Shown piece after piece: positions 36,536-45,812 of a stretch of 64,000 bases of DNA (position 1 is its first letter; each line of letters opens with the position of its first letter). Origin of the DNA: an uncultured Desulfatitalea sp. (GTDB lineage: Bacteria; Desulfobacterota; Desulfobacteria; Desulfobacterales; Desulfosarcinaceae); the NCBI GenBank assembly GCA_937868765.1, contig CALMNL010000003.1, positions 709,555-773,554 of the forward strand. The letters are read 5' to 3'. The position numbers and the translations under genes are program-made. Under the pieces are notes generated by a model, which saw only the letters and a program-made list of their open reading frames with translations, was not told the DNA's origin and searched no databases.

Positions 36536-36932
36536 GAAAGACTCAAGCGACTTAAAGATCAGGTCTATGATCAAAGTTAAGAGCTACTATACTTGAAATT
36601 GCCTCAAGAGCGGCCCATAGCTCCGCATGGTGAATTACCAACGAGCTTTTCACTGGTCGCGCGATGATCTAACGAAATAGTACCGGGGGATTGCTTATCG
36701 AAGTATAAAAAGATTCCGTGAGGAGTATGAGAAATCAGGAGCTATTCACTTTCAGCTTTCGTTTTTGCAAAAAAAGCGTAGTTTAATCAATGTTCAGAAA
36801 TTGAACATATCTTTTTCAGATTGTCAACCGATTAAATTGGGAGGCAACGAAAATGTCTAACTTCCGCCAAACTTGAGCGCATGATTAATCGGTCTGCAAA
36901 GCAGATTATCTTGTGCCTTTGCTACAAAATCA
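36536..36932. other. Non-coding stretch before the polysaccharide regulator
   Basis: About 400 bp without a convincing gene. It holds a 19-bp palindrome at 36790-36808, and a good ribosome site (GGGAGG) ahead of ATG 36853, which opens only seven codons (MSNFRQT) before a stop. Nothing else is recognisable. It should contain the promoter of the minus-strand regulator. Confidence 0.5.
36790..36808. promoter_or_regulatory. 19-bp palindrome, candidate operator
   Basis: ATGTTCA at 36790-36796 and TGAACAT at 36802-36808 are perfect inverted arms around a 5-nt centre. The site lies about 255 bp before the winged-helix regulator start. It is too short and its T-tract too weak for a terminator, so a dimeric repressor site is the better reading. 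Confidence 0.4.
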
Positions 36933-36968
36933 AAATCCAGAAAACGGAGACAGCCGTCTTCTGGATTT
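36933..36968 (-). terminator. Terminator of the ComEA-like gene
   Basis: AAATCCAGAA (36933-36942) pairs with TTCTGGATTT (36959-36968), with CGG/CCG pairing inside. It begins 17 bp after the stop of the ComEA-like gene, and T residues follow on the minus strand. Confidence 0.7.
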
Positions 36969-36985
36969 CTTTAAATTATCGACCT

Positions 36986-37282
36986 TTATTTCTGCTTGCT
37001 TTCCTTTACTACGATGCGCGCCTGATTGACCTCCAGGGTTTTTTCGCCAATACCTTTGACTTTCAGGAGGTCTTCCGGTGACTGAAACGGACCATTCTTA
37101 TCGCGGTACTCAATAATTCGATCCGCATAAGACGCGCCCACCCCCTTCAAGGTCATAATTTGCTCGCGGGTGGCTGTATTGATATTCACCTTGGCCATGT
37201 CCTCCGCTATGGCAGGTCCTGTCAACGCCATGACCAGCAATACCGTCATTAGGGTCATTGCAACCATAGATACTTTTCTCAC
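36986..37282 (-). CDS. ComEA-like helix-hairpin-helix protein
   Basis: A 98-residue exported protein: a signal peptide over 1-26 (MTLMTVLLVMALTGPAIA, cleavage after AIA), then a ComEA-type tandem helix-hairpin-helix domain (VNINTATREQIMTLKGVGAS, IIEYRDKNGPFQSPEDLLKV, KGIGEKTLEVNQARI). These domains bind DNA without sequence preference. Periplasmic ComEA retains incoming DNA during transformation, and many short stand-alone versions exist. No other competence gene is in the window, so a competence role is uncertain. It is monocistronic with its own terminator. Confidence 0.9.
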   Translation of the reverse strand: MRKVSMVAMTLMTVLLVMALTGPAIAEDMAKVNINTATREQIMTLKGVGASYADRIIEYRDKNGPFQSPEDLLKVKGIGEKTLEVNQARIVVKESKQK

Positions 37283-37648
37283 TGCCCCTCCTTTCCAATC
37301 TTCCTCTTTTGTTAAATTTGTTCCTAAGATCCTCTTCCCTTGCCTATGGCCGCATATTTTTGAACTCCTAAATTATAATTTTCAACAAATGTCAATACTA
37401 ATATTAATATTATTTACTACTATATTTTTTTAGGTATTATTACGTCTATTAACTTTTTAAGAAGCCCTATTCGGCTATATTGCAGCTTATTTGGTATTGA
37501 GAAGAAACCGCCATGGGGCATTTGTTGTTGACCGCATTCCTGTTCATCATTTTGTTTATTTATAGTTTTAGGTTTACACTTGCGAAATCAGATATCCTCG
37601 GTTATATGTCTTTTTTTTAAGTCAAATCAGGAAGTAATCTATCTTTTC
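37283..37648. other. AT-rich intergenic region upstream of the pfaC-ole operon
   Basis: About 366 bp with no gene. It is strongly AT-rich around 37360-37450. TTGACC (37528-37533) and TATAGT (37561-37566) are promoter-like but 27 nt apart, so no promoter is called. I do not find the TTTGCAATAC word or the palindrome seen beside the MerR-like gene. Confidence 0.5.
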
Positions 37649-40600
37649 ATGAAAAGTGAACCGCTTATTGCAGTTGTGGCAGCCTCTGGTGTTTTTCCTG
37701 GAGCAACGGGCACAAAACAGTTCTGGTCGAATATCCGCCAGAAAAAAGATACGACATGTGATGTCCCAGCGATACGTTGGCATGTCGCCAAAGAATCATT
37801 GCTGCAAGCCTTTGGAGCGCCGGACAAGGCTTATGCTGGACGCGCGTGTTTGATTTCTGATTTTGTCCTGCATACTAAGGGGATAGGGTTACGACCAGAA
37901 CTCATTGCGCATTTAGATCCCCTGTTTCAATGGGTTCTTCATGGAACCAATGATGCTCTCCAGGGCTGCAATTTAGTGCCAATCGACAAACGGCGAATTG
38001 GGGTGATTCTGGCAGCGATTGCGCTTCCAACCCGAACCTCGTCTTGGCTCGCACATTGTTGTCTTGAAGCACAACTATTAAAAGACGCCTTAATTGAAGC
38101 CGATTCACGCATAGGTGGAGACGAAGCAAAGGTTGGCCGAATGGTGAGTTACCCTGCTGCTTTGGTTTGCCAAGCTTTTGGTTTCGGCGGGACATCATTT
38201 ACCTTGGACGCGGCCTGCGCGTCCTCTCTTTATGCGTTGAAGTTGGCTTGTGACGAGCTGCGCAGCTTCCGGGCCGATGCCATGATCACCGGCGGGGTTT
38301 CGGGAGCAGATAGCCTGTATACCCAGATCGGCTTCAGCCAATTGCAGGCTTTATCACGTTCGGGACGCTGTGCCCCATTCGATCGATCGGCTGACGGTTT
38401 GGTGGTGGGTGAAGGGGCCGGCATCCTGGTGCTCAAGCGACTGGATGATGCCCTTCGCGATAACGATACGATATGGGGTGTGATCCGCGGCATTGGGCTC
38501 TCCAACGACATGCGCGGCAACCTGCTGGCCCCGGAGTCGGACGGCCAGGTGCGCGCGATGCGCGCAGCCTATCGTGAAGCCGGATGGCAGCCCTGGGACG
38601 TCGATTGCATCGAGTGCCATGGGGCCGGCACACCGGTTGGCGATCTCATCGAAACCCGCAGCTTGAAACAGCTTTGGGAAGAGGCACCAGGCAATGCGCG
38701 TCTTTGCGCCATCGGATCAGTGAAATCCATGATCGGCCACTTGCTGACGGGTGCGGGAGCGGCCGGTATGATCAAAACACTCCTGGCGATGAAACATGCA
38801 ACGTTGCCGCCTTCTCTGAAATTCGAGCAGCCTCCGGACGACAGCCCTTTGCGGGACAGCCAGTTTCAGGTTCAAAGCGAGGCGGCCCCCTGGCATCGAC
38901 GCGATGAAAACACACCGCGCCGCGCAGCCATAAGTGCCTTTGGTTTTGGCGGCATCAACGGTCATGTACTTGTCGAAGAATGGCGGCCAGGCAATGTTCA
39001 AAAAAAAGACCGCACCATCAGCCTATCCTCTCCCAAAACGCCGCACCGGAAATCACCGGCGCTTGATGTCACGGCGCCTCCCGCCGACATCGCCATCGTC
39101 GGGATGGATCTTTGCCTTGGCCCCCTCCATTCCTGTATTGAATTCCAGCATGCCATATTTCAAGGCAAACATTGCCTGAATCCTTTGCCTGATAAGCGTT
39201 GGCGAACACCGGACGGGCTGGGCGCATTGAAAGGGGGCGCTCCAAGAGCAGGCGGCTTCATGGAAGAGGTGATCATCGATCTGGGTGAGTTCAGAATCCC
39301 ACCTGGTGAAATACCCGACATCCTGCCACAGCAACTGCTCATGCTTAAAATCGCGGCTGGGGCCATGCATGACGCTGGTTTACCGCTGCGGCAGTTGAGA
39401 GATCGAATGGGTACGATCATCGGGATCTCCTTTGATTTCGAAGCAACCAACTTTCATCTACGTTGGTCCCTTGAGCACCTGATCGAAAATTGGGTCGAAA
39501 AGCACCATCTCCGGATAGACACGAAACAGCTGCCCCAATGGGCGGCCAAGACGAAAACCGCTTTGGGGCCTCCTTTGACGGCCTCTCGCACCCTAGGCGC
39601 CCTGGGCGGAATCGTGGCCAGCCGTATTGCCAGGGAATTCCGTTTCGGTGGGCCTTCGTTTGTCGTATCGGCCGAGGAGGCGTCCGGTCTGCGCGCTGTC
39701 GAAGTTGCCGCGAGAATGCTTCAATCGGGGCAAACCGATGCTATGTTGGTAGGCGCGGTCGATCTGACGTGCGATCCGCGCAACCTTGCGACGCTGTATG
39801 GTGAAAAAGAGTTCAGTCGCTCGGGCCGCGTCCGGCCTTTTGACCAGGCTGCGGACGGCACCTTGCCCGGTGAAGGCGCGGTGGCCCTGGTGCTCAAGCG
39901 CTTGCCGGATGCCAGGGCTGATGGCAATCGCATCTACGCCGTGATCAAAGGCATCGGCAGTGCCTATGGCGCTTCAAAAGAAGCCCCGGACGCTGGCGTA
40001 GAGTCCTATTGCATCTCTTTGCAGCACGCGTTTCAGGATGCTCGCACGGATCCTGCCACAGTGCGGTTGATGGAGTGTCACGGCAGCGGCCTGCCTGAAC
40101 AAGACGCTACGGAAGCGCGTGCGCTGCAGCACTTCTTCCGCGGCAAGATCAAATCGGCAAACCAAGCTGTGGCCATAGGTGCGCTCAAGCCCTTGGTGGG
40201 GAACACCGGAGCAGCTTCGGGTCTGGCATCGCTGGCAAAAACCGCGCTGAGCCTTTTTCATCACCTGCTCCCTGCCATGCCTGATTTCAGCATCCCGGCG
40301 GACGCGCTTTGGGACCCTGCTTCATTCCATTTTCCAAGGGAAACAACCTATTGGACCCATGATCGCCTCTCTGGCCCCCGAACCGCATGTGTGGCGGCCA
40401 TCGCTCATGATGGCGGCTGCATGCATACGGTACTGTGCCAGGACAATCCTCCCGGTGCTTCCAGATCCACCGCGCATGATCCGCGAATGGAACGTCCCAT
40501 GGGCCTCCTGCCCTACGGACTCTTTTTGCTTCACGGCGCCGATCGGGCTGAACTGCTGTCCGAATTGGAACAGCTCGAAAGCATGACGCGTCAGTGGCGA

Positions 40601-43600
40601 AATGCATCACAACCAGATGCTGTATCTGTTATTGAAGACTTATCCAATATCTGGTATCAGAGGGCGCCGGCTAATAAGCATCCTGATTTCAATTTATCCG
40701 TGCTGGCGCATTCGCCAAATGACCTCTTGGCGCAAATAGCTGAAGCGCGCTTGTGCATCCAAACCAATTCCTCCCGCAGCATGGGCCCCCGGGGCGGTAT
40801 TTGTTATATGCCTGAAGCGGAAAGTCTCCAGGGCCAAATGGCGTTTATCTTTCCCGGGTCTGGAAACCACTATGTGGGTATGGGCCGTAGATTGGGCGCC
40901 CAATTTCCGGAAGTGCTGCGTGATATGGATCGCCGGACCGACCGACTGGGCTCCCAGATGCTGCCGCACTTGTTCGATCCCTGGCGTACCGCCTGGCCTT
41001 CGAACTGGGCGACAGACAGCTATCAAAAACTCGTGGCAGACCCTCTGTACCCCATATTCGGCCAGGTGATTTTCGGCGGCCAGATGGCCCGGCTTTTAAA
41101 ACGGTTCAACCTGAGGCCCGATGCCGCCATCGGCTACAGCCTGGGGGAATCGGCAGCGCTGTTCGCCCTGGGGGCCTGGCCGGATCACGGTCAGATGCTG
41201 GATCGTCTGGCACGCTCCGACCTTTTCAAGACCGAACTCAGCGGTCCCTGCGAAGCACTGCGGCGTACCTGGGAAATCCCGACCGATAAACAGGTGTGCT
41301 GGCGGGTAGCGGTGGTGAACCGTCCGGCCGAACAGGTGGATGCGTCCATCGGCGCCATTGCCTATGTACGCCGCCTCATCATCAATACGCCCAACGAGTG
41401 CGTCATCGGCGGCCTGGAAGCGTCGGTATCCGAAGCGATCCAACGGCTTGGCTGTGAAGCCCTGTTTTTGGATGGCGTGGTGACCGTGCATTGCGATGCA
41501 GCCCAGTCCGTGGCTCAGGCGTACAAAGATTTACACCGCTTTCCGACCACAGCGGTGGAAGGGTTGCGCTTCTACAGCTGCGCCCGGGGTGAAAGCTATC
41601 CATTGAGCTCAGAAGCCGCTGCCGATTCAATCTTGCAGCAAGCCTTGGGGGGCTTCGATTTCCCGGCGACCATTCGCAGGGCTTACGCGGATGGGGTCCG
41701 TATCTTCGTCGAAATCGGTCCCCAATCTTCGTGCACCCGCATGATCAGGCAGATATTGAGCCAAAGTCCGCATCTGGCTGTGTCGGCCAATGTGCGTGGG
41801 GAAGACGAATGCCTCAGCCTGCTCAAGTGCCTTGGAACCCTTGCCGCAGCAGGCCAAGCCATCGATTTGGCGACGCTGTACGGTTATCATCAGGATCATT
41901 TCCGCCATCGAACCAAAAGCGGACCTACTGCCATACGCGTGCCGGTGGGGGGGGCGCCGCTCATTCTGCCGCCTTTGCCGCTGCTTGAACCCACGCCCCA
42001 TGATGAAGGAAAATTAATTGCCCAACCGTCCCAAGATTTGACCTCTGCGCCCCAGCCACCGACCTGCCACCCGGCGGCGATGGAGACCGTTCCTTCGGCG
42101 GATAGTGAAGGTGTCGAGGCTTCGTACCTCGATGATTCCATTGAGGACCTGAGCACAAATCTGAATGCCACAGCCCGGGCCCACGATCAATTCCTGGATC
42201 TTTCCCGGGAGGTAACCCGGCAATACGGTGAAGCATTTGAGTTCCAGACCCAGCTGTTGGAAAGACTGGTTCAGTTGGGAGGCCAGGCACCCGATCCTGC
42301 TTCAGCAGCGCCCGATTTTTTCCCGCAGCCGGATACTCCCCCGCAACACCAAGTGGCATTCAACCGGCAGCAGTGCCTCGAATTTGCCATCGGTTCGGCA
42401 GGGAAGGTGTTGGGGCCACGATTCGACATCATCGACACCTACAAAGTTCGGGTGCGTCTGCCGGATGAGCCGTTGATGCTGGTGGATCGGATTCTCGAAG
42501 TGGAGGGAGAAATATGCAGCCTCGGTTCCGGACGGATCGTTACCGAGCATGATGTGCTTCCCGGCATCTGGTACCTGGATGGCGGCCGAACCCCAGTGTG
42601 TATTTCTGTCGAAGCCGGGCAGGCAGACCTGTTTCTGAGCAGCTATCTCGGCATCGATCACCAGGTCAAGGGAGAGCGTTCGTATCGCCTGCTGGATGCC
42701 AGAATCCACTTCCATCGCGGCTTGCCCCAAGCAGGCGACACCATTCGTTACGACATTCATATCGACAGGTTCGTCCGGCAAGGTGCCACCTATCTATTTT
42801 TCTTTCGCTTCGAGGGGTTTATCGGCAGCGAGCATCTCATCACCATGACCGATGGGTGCGCCGGTTTCTTTACCGAGCAGGAGGTACGCAACTCCGGGGG
42901 GATCATCCTGAGCGAGGAGGACCGTGCCTCTGGTCCGAGGCTCGGTGGGAATCCCTTCATTCCGATCCTATTCGTGGAGAAGGCCGCCTATGATAATGCG
43001 CAGGTCGAAGCCCTGCGCACCGGCGATGCCGCCCGATGTTTTGGCGATCTCTTTGAAGGTGTGCAATTGCCGCCTGCCCTGCGCCTGCCGGGTGGCCGCA
43101 TGCGTCTCATCGATCGGATTGTTGAGTTGTCTCCCGACGGCGGCCGCTGGGGGCTGGGCAGCATCCGTGCCGAAGCCGACATCCACCCGGACGATTGGTT
43201 CCTTGCCTGTCATTTCGTGGACGACAAGGTGATGCCCGGCACATTGATGTATGAATGCTGTGCCCATACGCTGCGGGTCCTGCTATTGCGACTGGGTTGG
43301 GTGCTCGATCGGGACGATATCTGTTACGAGCCTGTTAGCATGCTCCCCTGCCGTCTCAAATGTCGTGGCCCGGTTACGCCATCCACCCGCAAGGTACACT
43401 ATGTGGTAGAGGTCAAGGAGATCGGATACCATCCCGAGCCCTATGTCGTCGCCGATGCGCACATGTATGCCGACGGCCATTACATCGTTTTCTTCAAAGA
43501 CATGTCCATGCAGATGACGGGCGTGACCCGACAAGCGATCGAAAATTTCTGGCAGGCCCGCCGTTCCGGCCATGCCGAAATCAACGCGGTTCAAAACGCC

Positions 43601-44758
43601 ACTGCCGAAACGCGCCCCCTCTACACCCGCGAGCATATCCTGCAATTTGCCATCGGCAGCCCATCCAAAGCCTTTGGCGCACCATATGCCGTATTCGATA
43701 AAGAGCGGGTTATCGCCCGCCTGCCGGGACCGCCATACTGTTTCATGGATCGGGTGACCTCCATCGAGCCGCAACCCTGGATGCTCAAGGCCGACGGGTG
43801 GGTGGAGGCCGAGTACGATGTGCCTGCGGATGCCTGGTATTTTGCAGCCGACGCCAGCGGTGTGATGCCCTTTTGTGTCCTGCTGGAGATCGCCTTGCAG
43901 CCATGCGGTTGGCTGGCAGCCTATGCCGGATCGGCCCTGCGCAGCAAAAAAGATCTCAAATTCCGCAATCTGGGGGGCAATGCCCAAATGCATGGGAACC
44001 TGCGCCCCGGCGACCATCGCCTGACCATGCGCACCCGCCTCACCAAGGTATTCGAAGCGGCCGACATGATCATCGAGCATTTTGATTTCGAAGTCTTGTC
44101 CCGGGGCCGTCCGTTTTATACCGGGAGTACCAATTTCGGTTTCTTCACCGCCCAGGCGCTGGCCCAGCAAGTGGGTCTGCGGGAGGCCCATTATGTCCCC
44201 AGCCAAAACGACCGGGATCAATTCCGGGAGCGGGTGCTCGATGCAACCCCACCGGTAATACCGGATGCCGCGCCCGGCGGCGTCGTCTTTCGTCCATTCG
44301 GATTGCGCCTGCCCGCCAAAGCGCTGCTGATGATCGACGGTATCGAATGTTTTAATCCCACGGGCGGCCCCCACGGCCTCGGGTTTGTCCGCGGATACAA
44401 GCAGGTCGACCCTGGCGAATGGTTCTTTAAAGCCCATTTTTTCCAGGATCCGGTTTGCCCGGGTTCGCTTGGGGTCGAATCCTTCCTGCAACTGCTCAAG
44501 TACGCCGCCATGCAGCGCTGGCCGGGATATCTGAAGAGTCACCGTTTCGAGATGCTCTGCGATGCCGCGCACGAATGGCAATATCGAGGCCAGATCGTCC
44601 CTTCCAACCGGCGGGTGCTGGTGGATGCGGTCATCACCCATATCGAAGAGGGCGCAGCACCGCTGATCATGGCCGATGGCTGGTTGCAAGTGGATAACCT
44701 TTACATATATAAGATGAGTCGATTCGGATTGAGATTGGTCCCCACGGATCGAAGCTGA
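37649..44758 (+). CDS. pfaC: PfaC-type PUFA synthase: KS-CLF-AT-DH modules
   Basis: A 2,369-residue multidomain synthase, like myxobacterial Pfa3. In order: active KS about 5-450 (Cys190 in DAACASS, His324 in ECHGAGTP, His364 in IGHLLTGAG); a chain-length-factor KS about 480-930 with Glu677 in place of the nucleophile (SAEEASG); an AT about 1065-1400 (FIFPGSGNHYVGMG, Ser1164 in GYSLGES); then four FabA-like hot-dog units from about 1575 to the end. His1855 (CHFVDDKVMPGT) and His2263 (AHFFQDPVCPGS) are the catalytic-type His of the second and fourth units; the first and third lack it, as in paired double-hot-dog dehydratases. No ACP, ER or C-terminal acyltransferase is seen. ATG 37649 is preferred over an in-frame TTG at 37580. 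oleA starts 13 bp after its stop. Confidence 0.93.
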   Translation: MKSEPLIAVVAASGVFPGATGTKQFWSNIRQKKDTTCDVPAIRWHVAKESLLQAFGAPDKAYAGRACLISDFVLHTKGIGLRPELIAHLDPLFQWVLHGTNDALQGCNLVPIDKRRIGVILAAIALPTRTSSWLAHCCLEAQLLKDALIEADSRIGGDEAKVGRMVSYPAALVCQAFGFGGTSFTLDAACASSLYALKLACDELRSFRADAMITGGVSGADSLYTQIGFSQLQALSRSGRCAPFDRSADGLVVGEGAGILVLKRLDDALRDNDTIWGVIRGIGLSNDMRGNLLAPESDGQVRAMRAAYREAGWQPWDVDCIECHGAGTPVGDLIETRSLKQLWEEAPGNARLCAIGSVKSMIGHLLTGAGAAGMIKTLLAMKHATLPPSLKFEQPPDDSPLRDSQFQVQSEAAPWHRRDENTPRRAAISAFGFGGINGHVLVEEWRPGNVQKKDRTISLSSPKTPHRKSPALDVTAPPADIAIVGMDLCLGPLHSCIEFQHAIFQGKHCLNPLPDKRWRTPDGLGALKGGAPRAGGFMEEVIIDLGEFRIPPGEIPDILPQQLLMLKIAAGAMHDAGLPLRQLRDRMGTIIGISFDFEATNFHLRWSLEHLIENWVEKHHLRIDTKQLPQWAAKTKTALGPPLTASRTLGALGGIVASRIAREFRFGGPSFVVSAEEASGLRAVEVAARMLQSGQTDAMLVGAVDLTCDPRNLATLYGEKEFSRSGRVRPFDQAADGTLPGEGAVALVLKRLPDARADGNRIYAVIKGIGSAYGASKEAPDAGVESYCISLQHAFQDARTDPATVRLMECHGSGLPEQDATEARALQHFFRGKIKSANQAVAIGALKPLVGNTGAASGLASLAKTALSLFHHLLPAMPDFSIPADALWDPASFHFPRETTYWTHDRLSGPRTACVAAIAHDGGCMHTVLCQDNPPGASRSTAHDPRMERPMGLLPYGLFLLHGADRAELLSELEQLESMTRQWRNASQPDAVSVIEDLSNIWYQRAPANKHPDFNLSVLAHSPNDLLAQIAEARLCIQTNSSRSMGPRGGICYMPEAESLQGQMAFIFPGSGNHYVGMGRRLGAQFPEVLRDMDRRTDRLGSQMLPHLFDPWRTAWPSNWATDSYQKLVADPLYPIFGQVIFGGQMARLLKRFNLRPDAAIGYSLGESAALFALGAWPDHGQMLDRLARSDLFKTELSGPCEALRRTWEIPTDKQVCWRVAVVNRPAEQVDASIGAIAYVRRLIINTPNECVIGGLEASVSEAIQRLGCEALFLDGVVTVHCDAAQSVAQAYKDLHRFPTTAVEGLRFYSCARGESYPLSSEAAADSILQQALGGFDFPATIRRAYADGVRIFVEIGPQSSCTRMIRQILSQSPHLAVSANVRGEDECLSLLKCLGTLAAAGQAIDLATLYGYHQDHFRHRTKSGPTAIRVPVGGAPLILPPLPLLEPTPHDEGKLIAQPSQDLTSAPQPPTCHPAAMETVPSADSEGVEASYLDDSIEDLSTNLNATARAHDQFLDLSREVTRQYGEAFEFQTQLLERLVQLGGQAPDPASAAPDFFPQPDTPPQHQVAFNRQQCLEFAIGSAGKVLGPRFDIIDTYKVRVRLPDEPLMLVDRILEVEGEICSLGSGRIVTEHDVLPGIWYLDGGRTPVCISVEAGQADLFLSSYLGIDHQVKGERSYRLLDARIHFHRGLPQAGDTIRYDIHIDRFVRQGATYLFFFRFEGFIGSEHLITMTDGCAGFFTEQEVRNSGGIILSEEDRASGPRLGGNPFIPILFVEKAAYDNAQVEALRTGDAARCFGDLFEGVQLPPALRLPGGRMRLIDRIVELSPDGGRWGLGSIRAEADIHPDDWFLACHFVDDKVMPGTLMYECCAHTLRVLLLRLGWVLDRDDICYEPVSMLPCRLKCRGPVTPSTRKVHYVVEVKEIGYHPEPYVVADAHMYADGHYIVFFKDMSMQMTGVTRQAIENFWQARRSGHAEINAVQNATAETRPLYTREHILQFAIGSPSKAFGAPYAVFDKERVIARLPGPPYCFMDRVTSIEPQPWMLKADGWVEAEYDVPADAWYFAADASGVMPFCVLLEIALQPCGWLAAYAGSALRSKKDLKFRNLGGNAQMHGNLRPGDHRLTMRTRLTKVFEAADMIIEHFDFEVLSRGRPFYTGSTNFGFFTAQALAQQVGLREAHYVPSQNDRDQFRERVLDATPPVIPDAAPGGVVFRPFGLRLPAKALLMIDGIECFNPTGGPHGLGFVRGYKQVDPGEWFFKAHFFQDPVCPGSLGVESFLQLLKYAAMQRWPGYLKSHRFEMLCDAAHEWQYRGQIVPSNRRVLVDAVITHIEEGAAPLIMADGWLQVDNLYIYKMSRFGLRLVPTDRS

Positions 44759-44771
44759 ACAGGATGCAGCC

Positions 44772-45812
44772 ATGCGTTTTACCAAAGTTTCCCTAGCCGG
44801 TTTAGGCTACGAACTGGCGCCCGACGTAATCACTTCAGACGACTTGGAAAAGCGGCTGGCTCCGGTCTATCGTTCACTGCACATCCAGCCCGGTCAATTG
44901 GAGGCCCTCACCGGCATTTCCGAGCGGCGGTTCTGGAATCCGGACGTGCGATTGTCTGAAAAAGCCGCCCTGGCCGGGGAAAAAGCATTGGCCGCGGCAC
45001 AAATCGATCCGCGCGAAATCGGAGTGCTGATCTACGGTGGTGTGTGCCGCGAAAACCTCGAACCGGCCACGGCCTGTGCCGTGGCGAACGCCTTGGGCAT
45101 TAGCAACACCGCTCATATTTTCGACATCTCCAATGCCTGCCTGGGCGTGCTCAATGGCATGGTGCACATCGCCAGCGCCATCGAATTGGGGCAGATCCAA
45201 GCCGGCATGGTGGTCTCATGTGAGTCCGCGCGTCCCATCGTCGAGTTGACCCTTCAGCGCCTCCTGGAAAACCCCAGCATGGCGCTTTACAAAGATTCAC
45301 TGGCCACCTTTACCGGAGGGTCCGGCGCCGTGGCTGTAGTTCTCTGTAGCGCATCGCGGAGAAACGATGGACACCGGTTGATAGGTGGCGTGATGCGTAA
45401 CGCCACCCAGCACCATGCATTGTGCACCTGGGGTTCCGAAAGCGGGTTAGCTGCCGGAACGACCCAGGTGATGCGAACCGATGCGGTGGGGGTGCTCAAG
45501 CATGGCGTCACCCTAGGCATCCAAACCTTCGCGGCTTTTCGCCAGGAACTGGAGTGGCCCGATGCTTACCCCGAAAAGGTCATCTGCCACCAGGTGGGTT
45601 CGGCCCACCAGCGCACCATTCTGGAATCCCTGGGCATCGCCCCTTCCAGGGATTTCGGAACCTTCCGCTATCTGGGGAACATCGGCACCGTATCGTTGCC
45701 GATCACGGCCGCCATCGCCCACGAGCGGCAATTTCTCAAAACCGGTGATCGCGTCGGATTTTTGGGCATCGGCAGCGGTTTGAATTGTCTCATGCTGGGT
45801 ATGGTCTGGTAA
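44772..45812 (+). CDS. oleA: OleA-type acyl-CoA condensing thiolase
   Basis: A 346-residue thiolase-fold enzyme that joins two fatty acyl thioesters head to head to a 2-alkyl-3-ketoacid. The OleA catalytic set is present: Cys123 (DISNACLGVLNG), His273 (ICHQVGSAHQ), Asn303 (YLGNIGTVSLP), and Glu97 in LEPATA, 26 residues before the Cys, the same spacing as Glu117/Cys143 of Xanthomonas OleA. That glutamate is the base reaching into the partner subunit and distinguishes OleA from FabH. It lies second in an operon, 13 bp after the PfaC-type gene, and its stop overlaps the oleB start by one base. The likely substrates are acyl chains released from the Pfa proteins; that is inference. Confidence 0.93.
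   Translation: MRFTKVSLAGLGYELAPDVITSDDLEKRLAPVYRSLHIQPGQLEALTGISERRFWNPDVRLSEKAALAGEKALAAAQIDPREIGVLIYGGVCRENLEPATACAVANALGISNTAHIFDISNACLGVLNGMVHIASAIELGQIQAGMVVSCESARPIVELTLQRLLENPSMALYKDSLATFTGGSGAVAVVLCSASRRNDGHRLIGGVMRNATQHHALCTWGSESGLAAGTTQVMRTDAVGVLKHGVTLGIQTFAAFRQELEWPDAYPEKVICHQVGSAHQRTILESLGIAPSRDFGTFRYLGNIGTVSLPITAAIAHERQFLKTGDRVGFLGIGSGLNCLMLGMVW

Noticed and set aside
36790..36808. SOS (LexA) box
   Set aside because: The arms are GTTC then GAAC with a 7-nt gap, the reverse of the GAAC-N4-GTTC type, and no SOS gene follows.
37528..37566. Promoter for the pfaC-ole operon (TTGACC and TATAGT)
   Set aside because: The spacing is 27 nt, too long for sigma-70, and no second -35 fits better.
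43283..44785. A 500-codon minus-strand open frame
   Set aside because: It is antisense to the last two hot-dog units of the PfaC-type gene. Its His/Gly/Asp-rich composition is typical of a GC-rich shadow frame.
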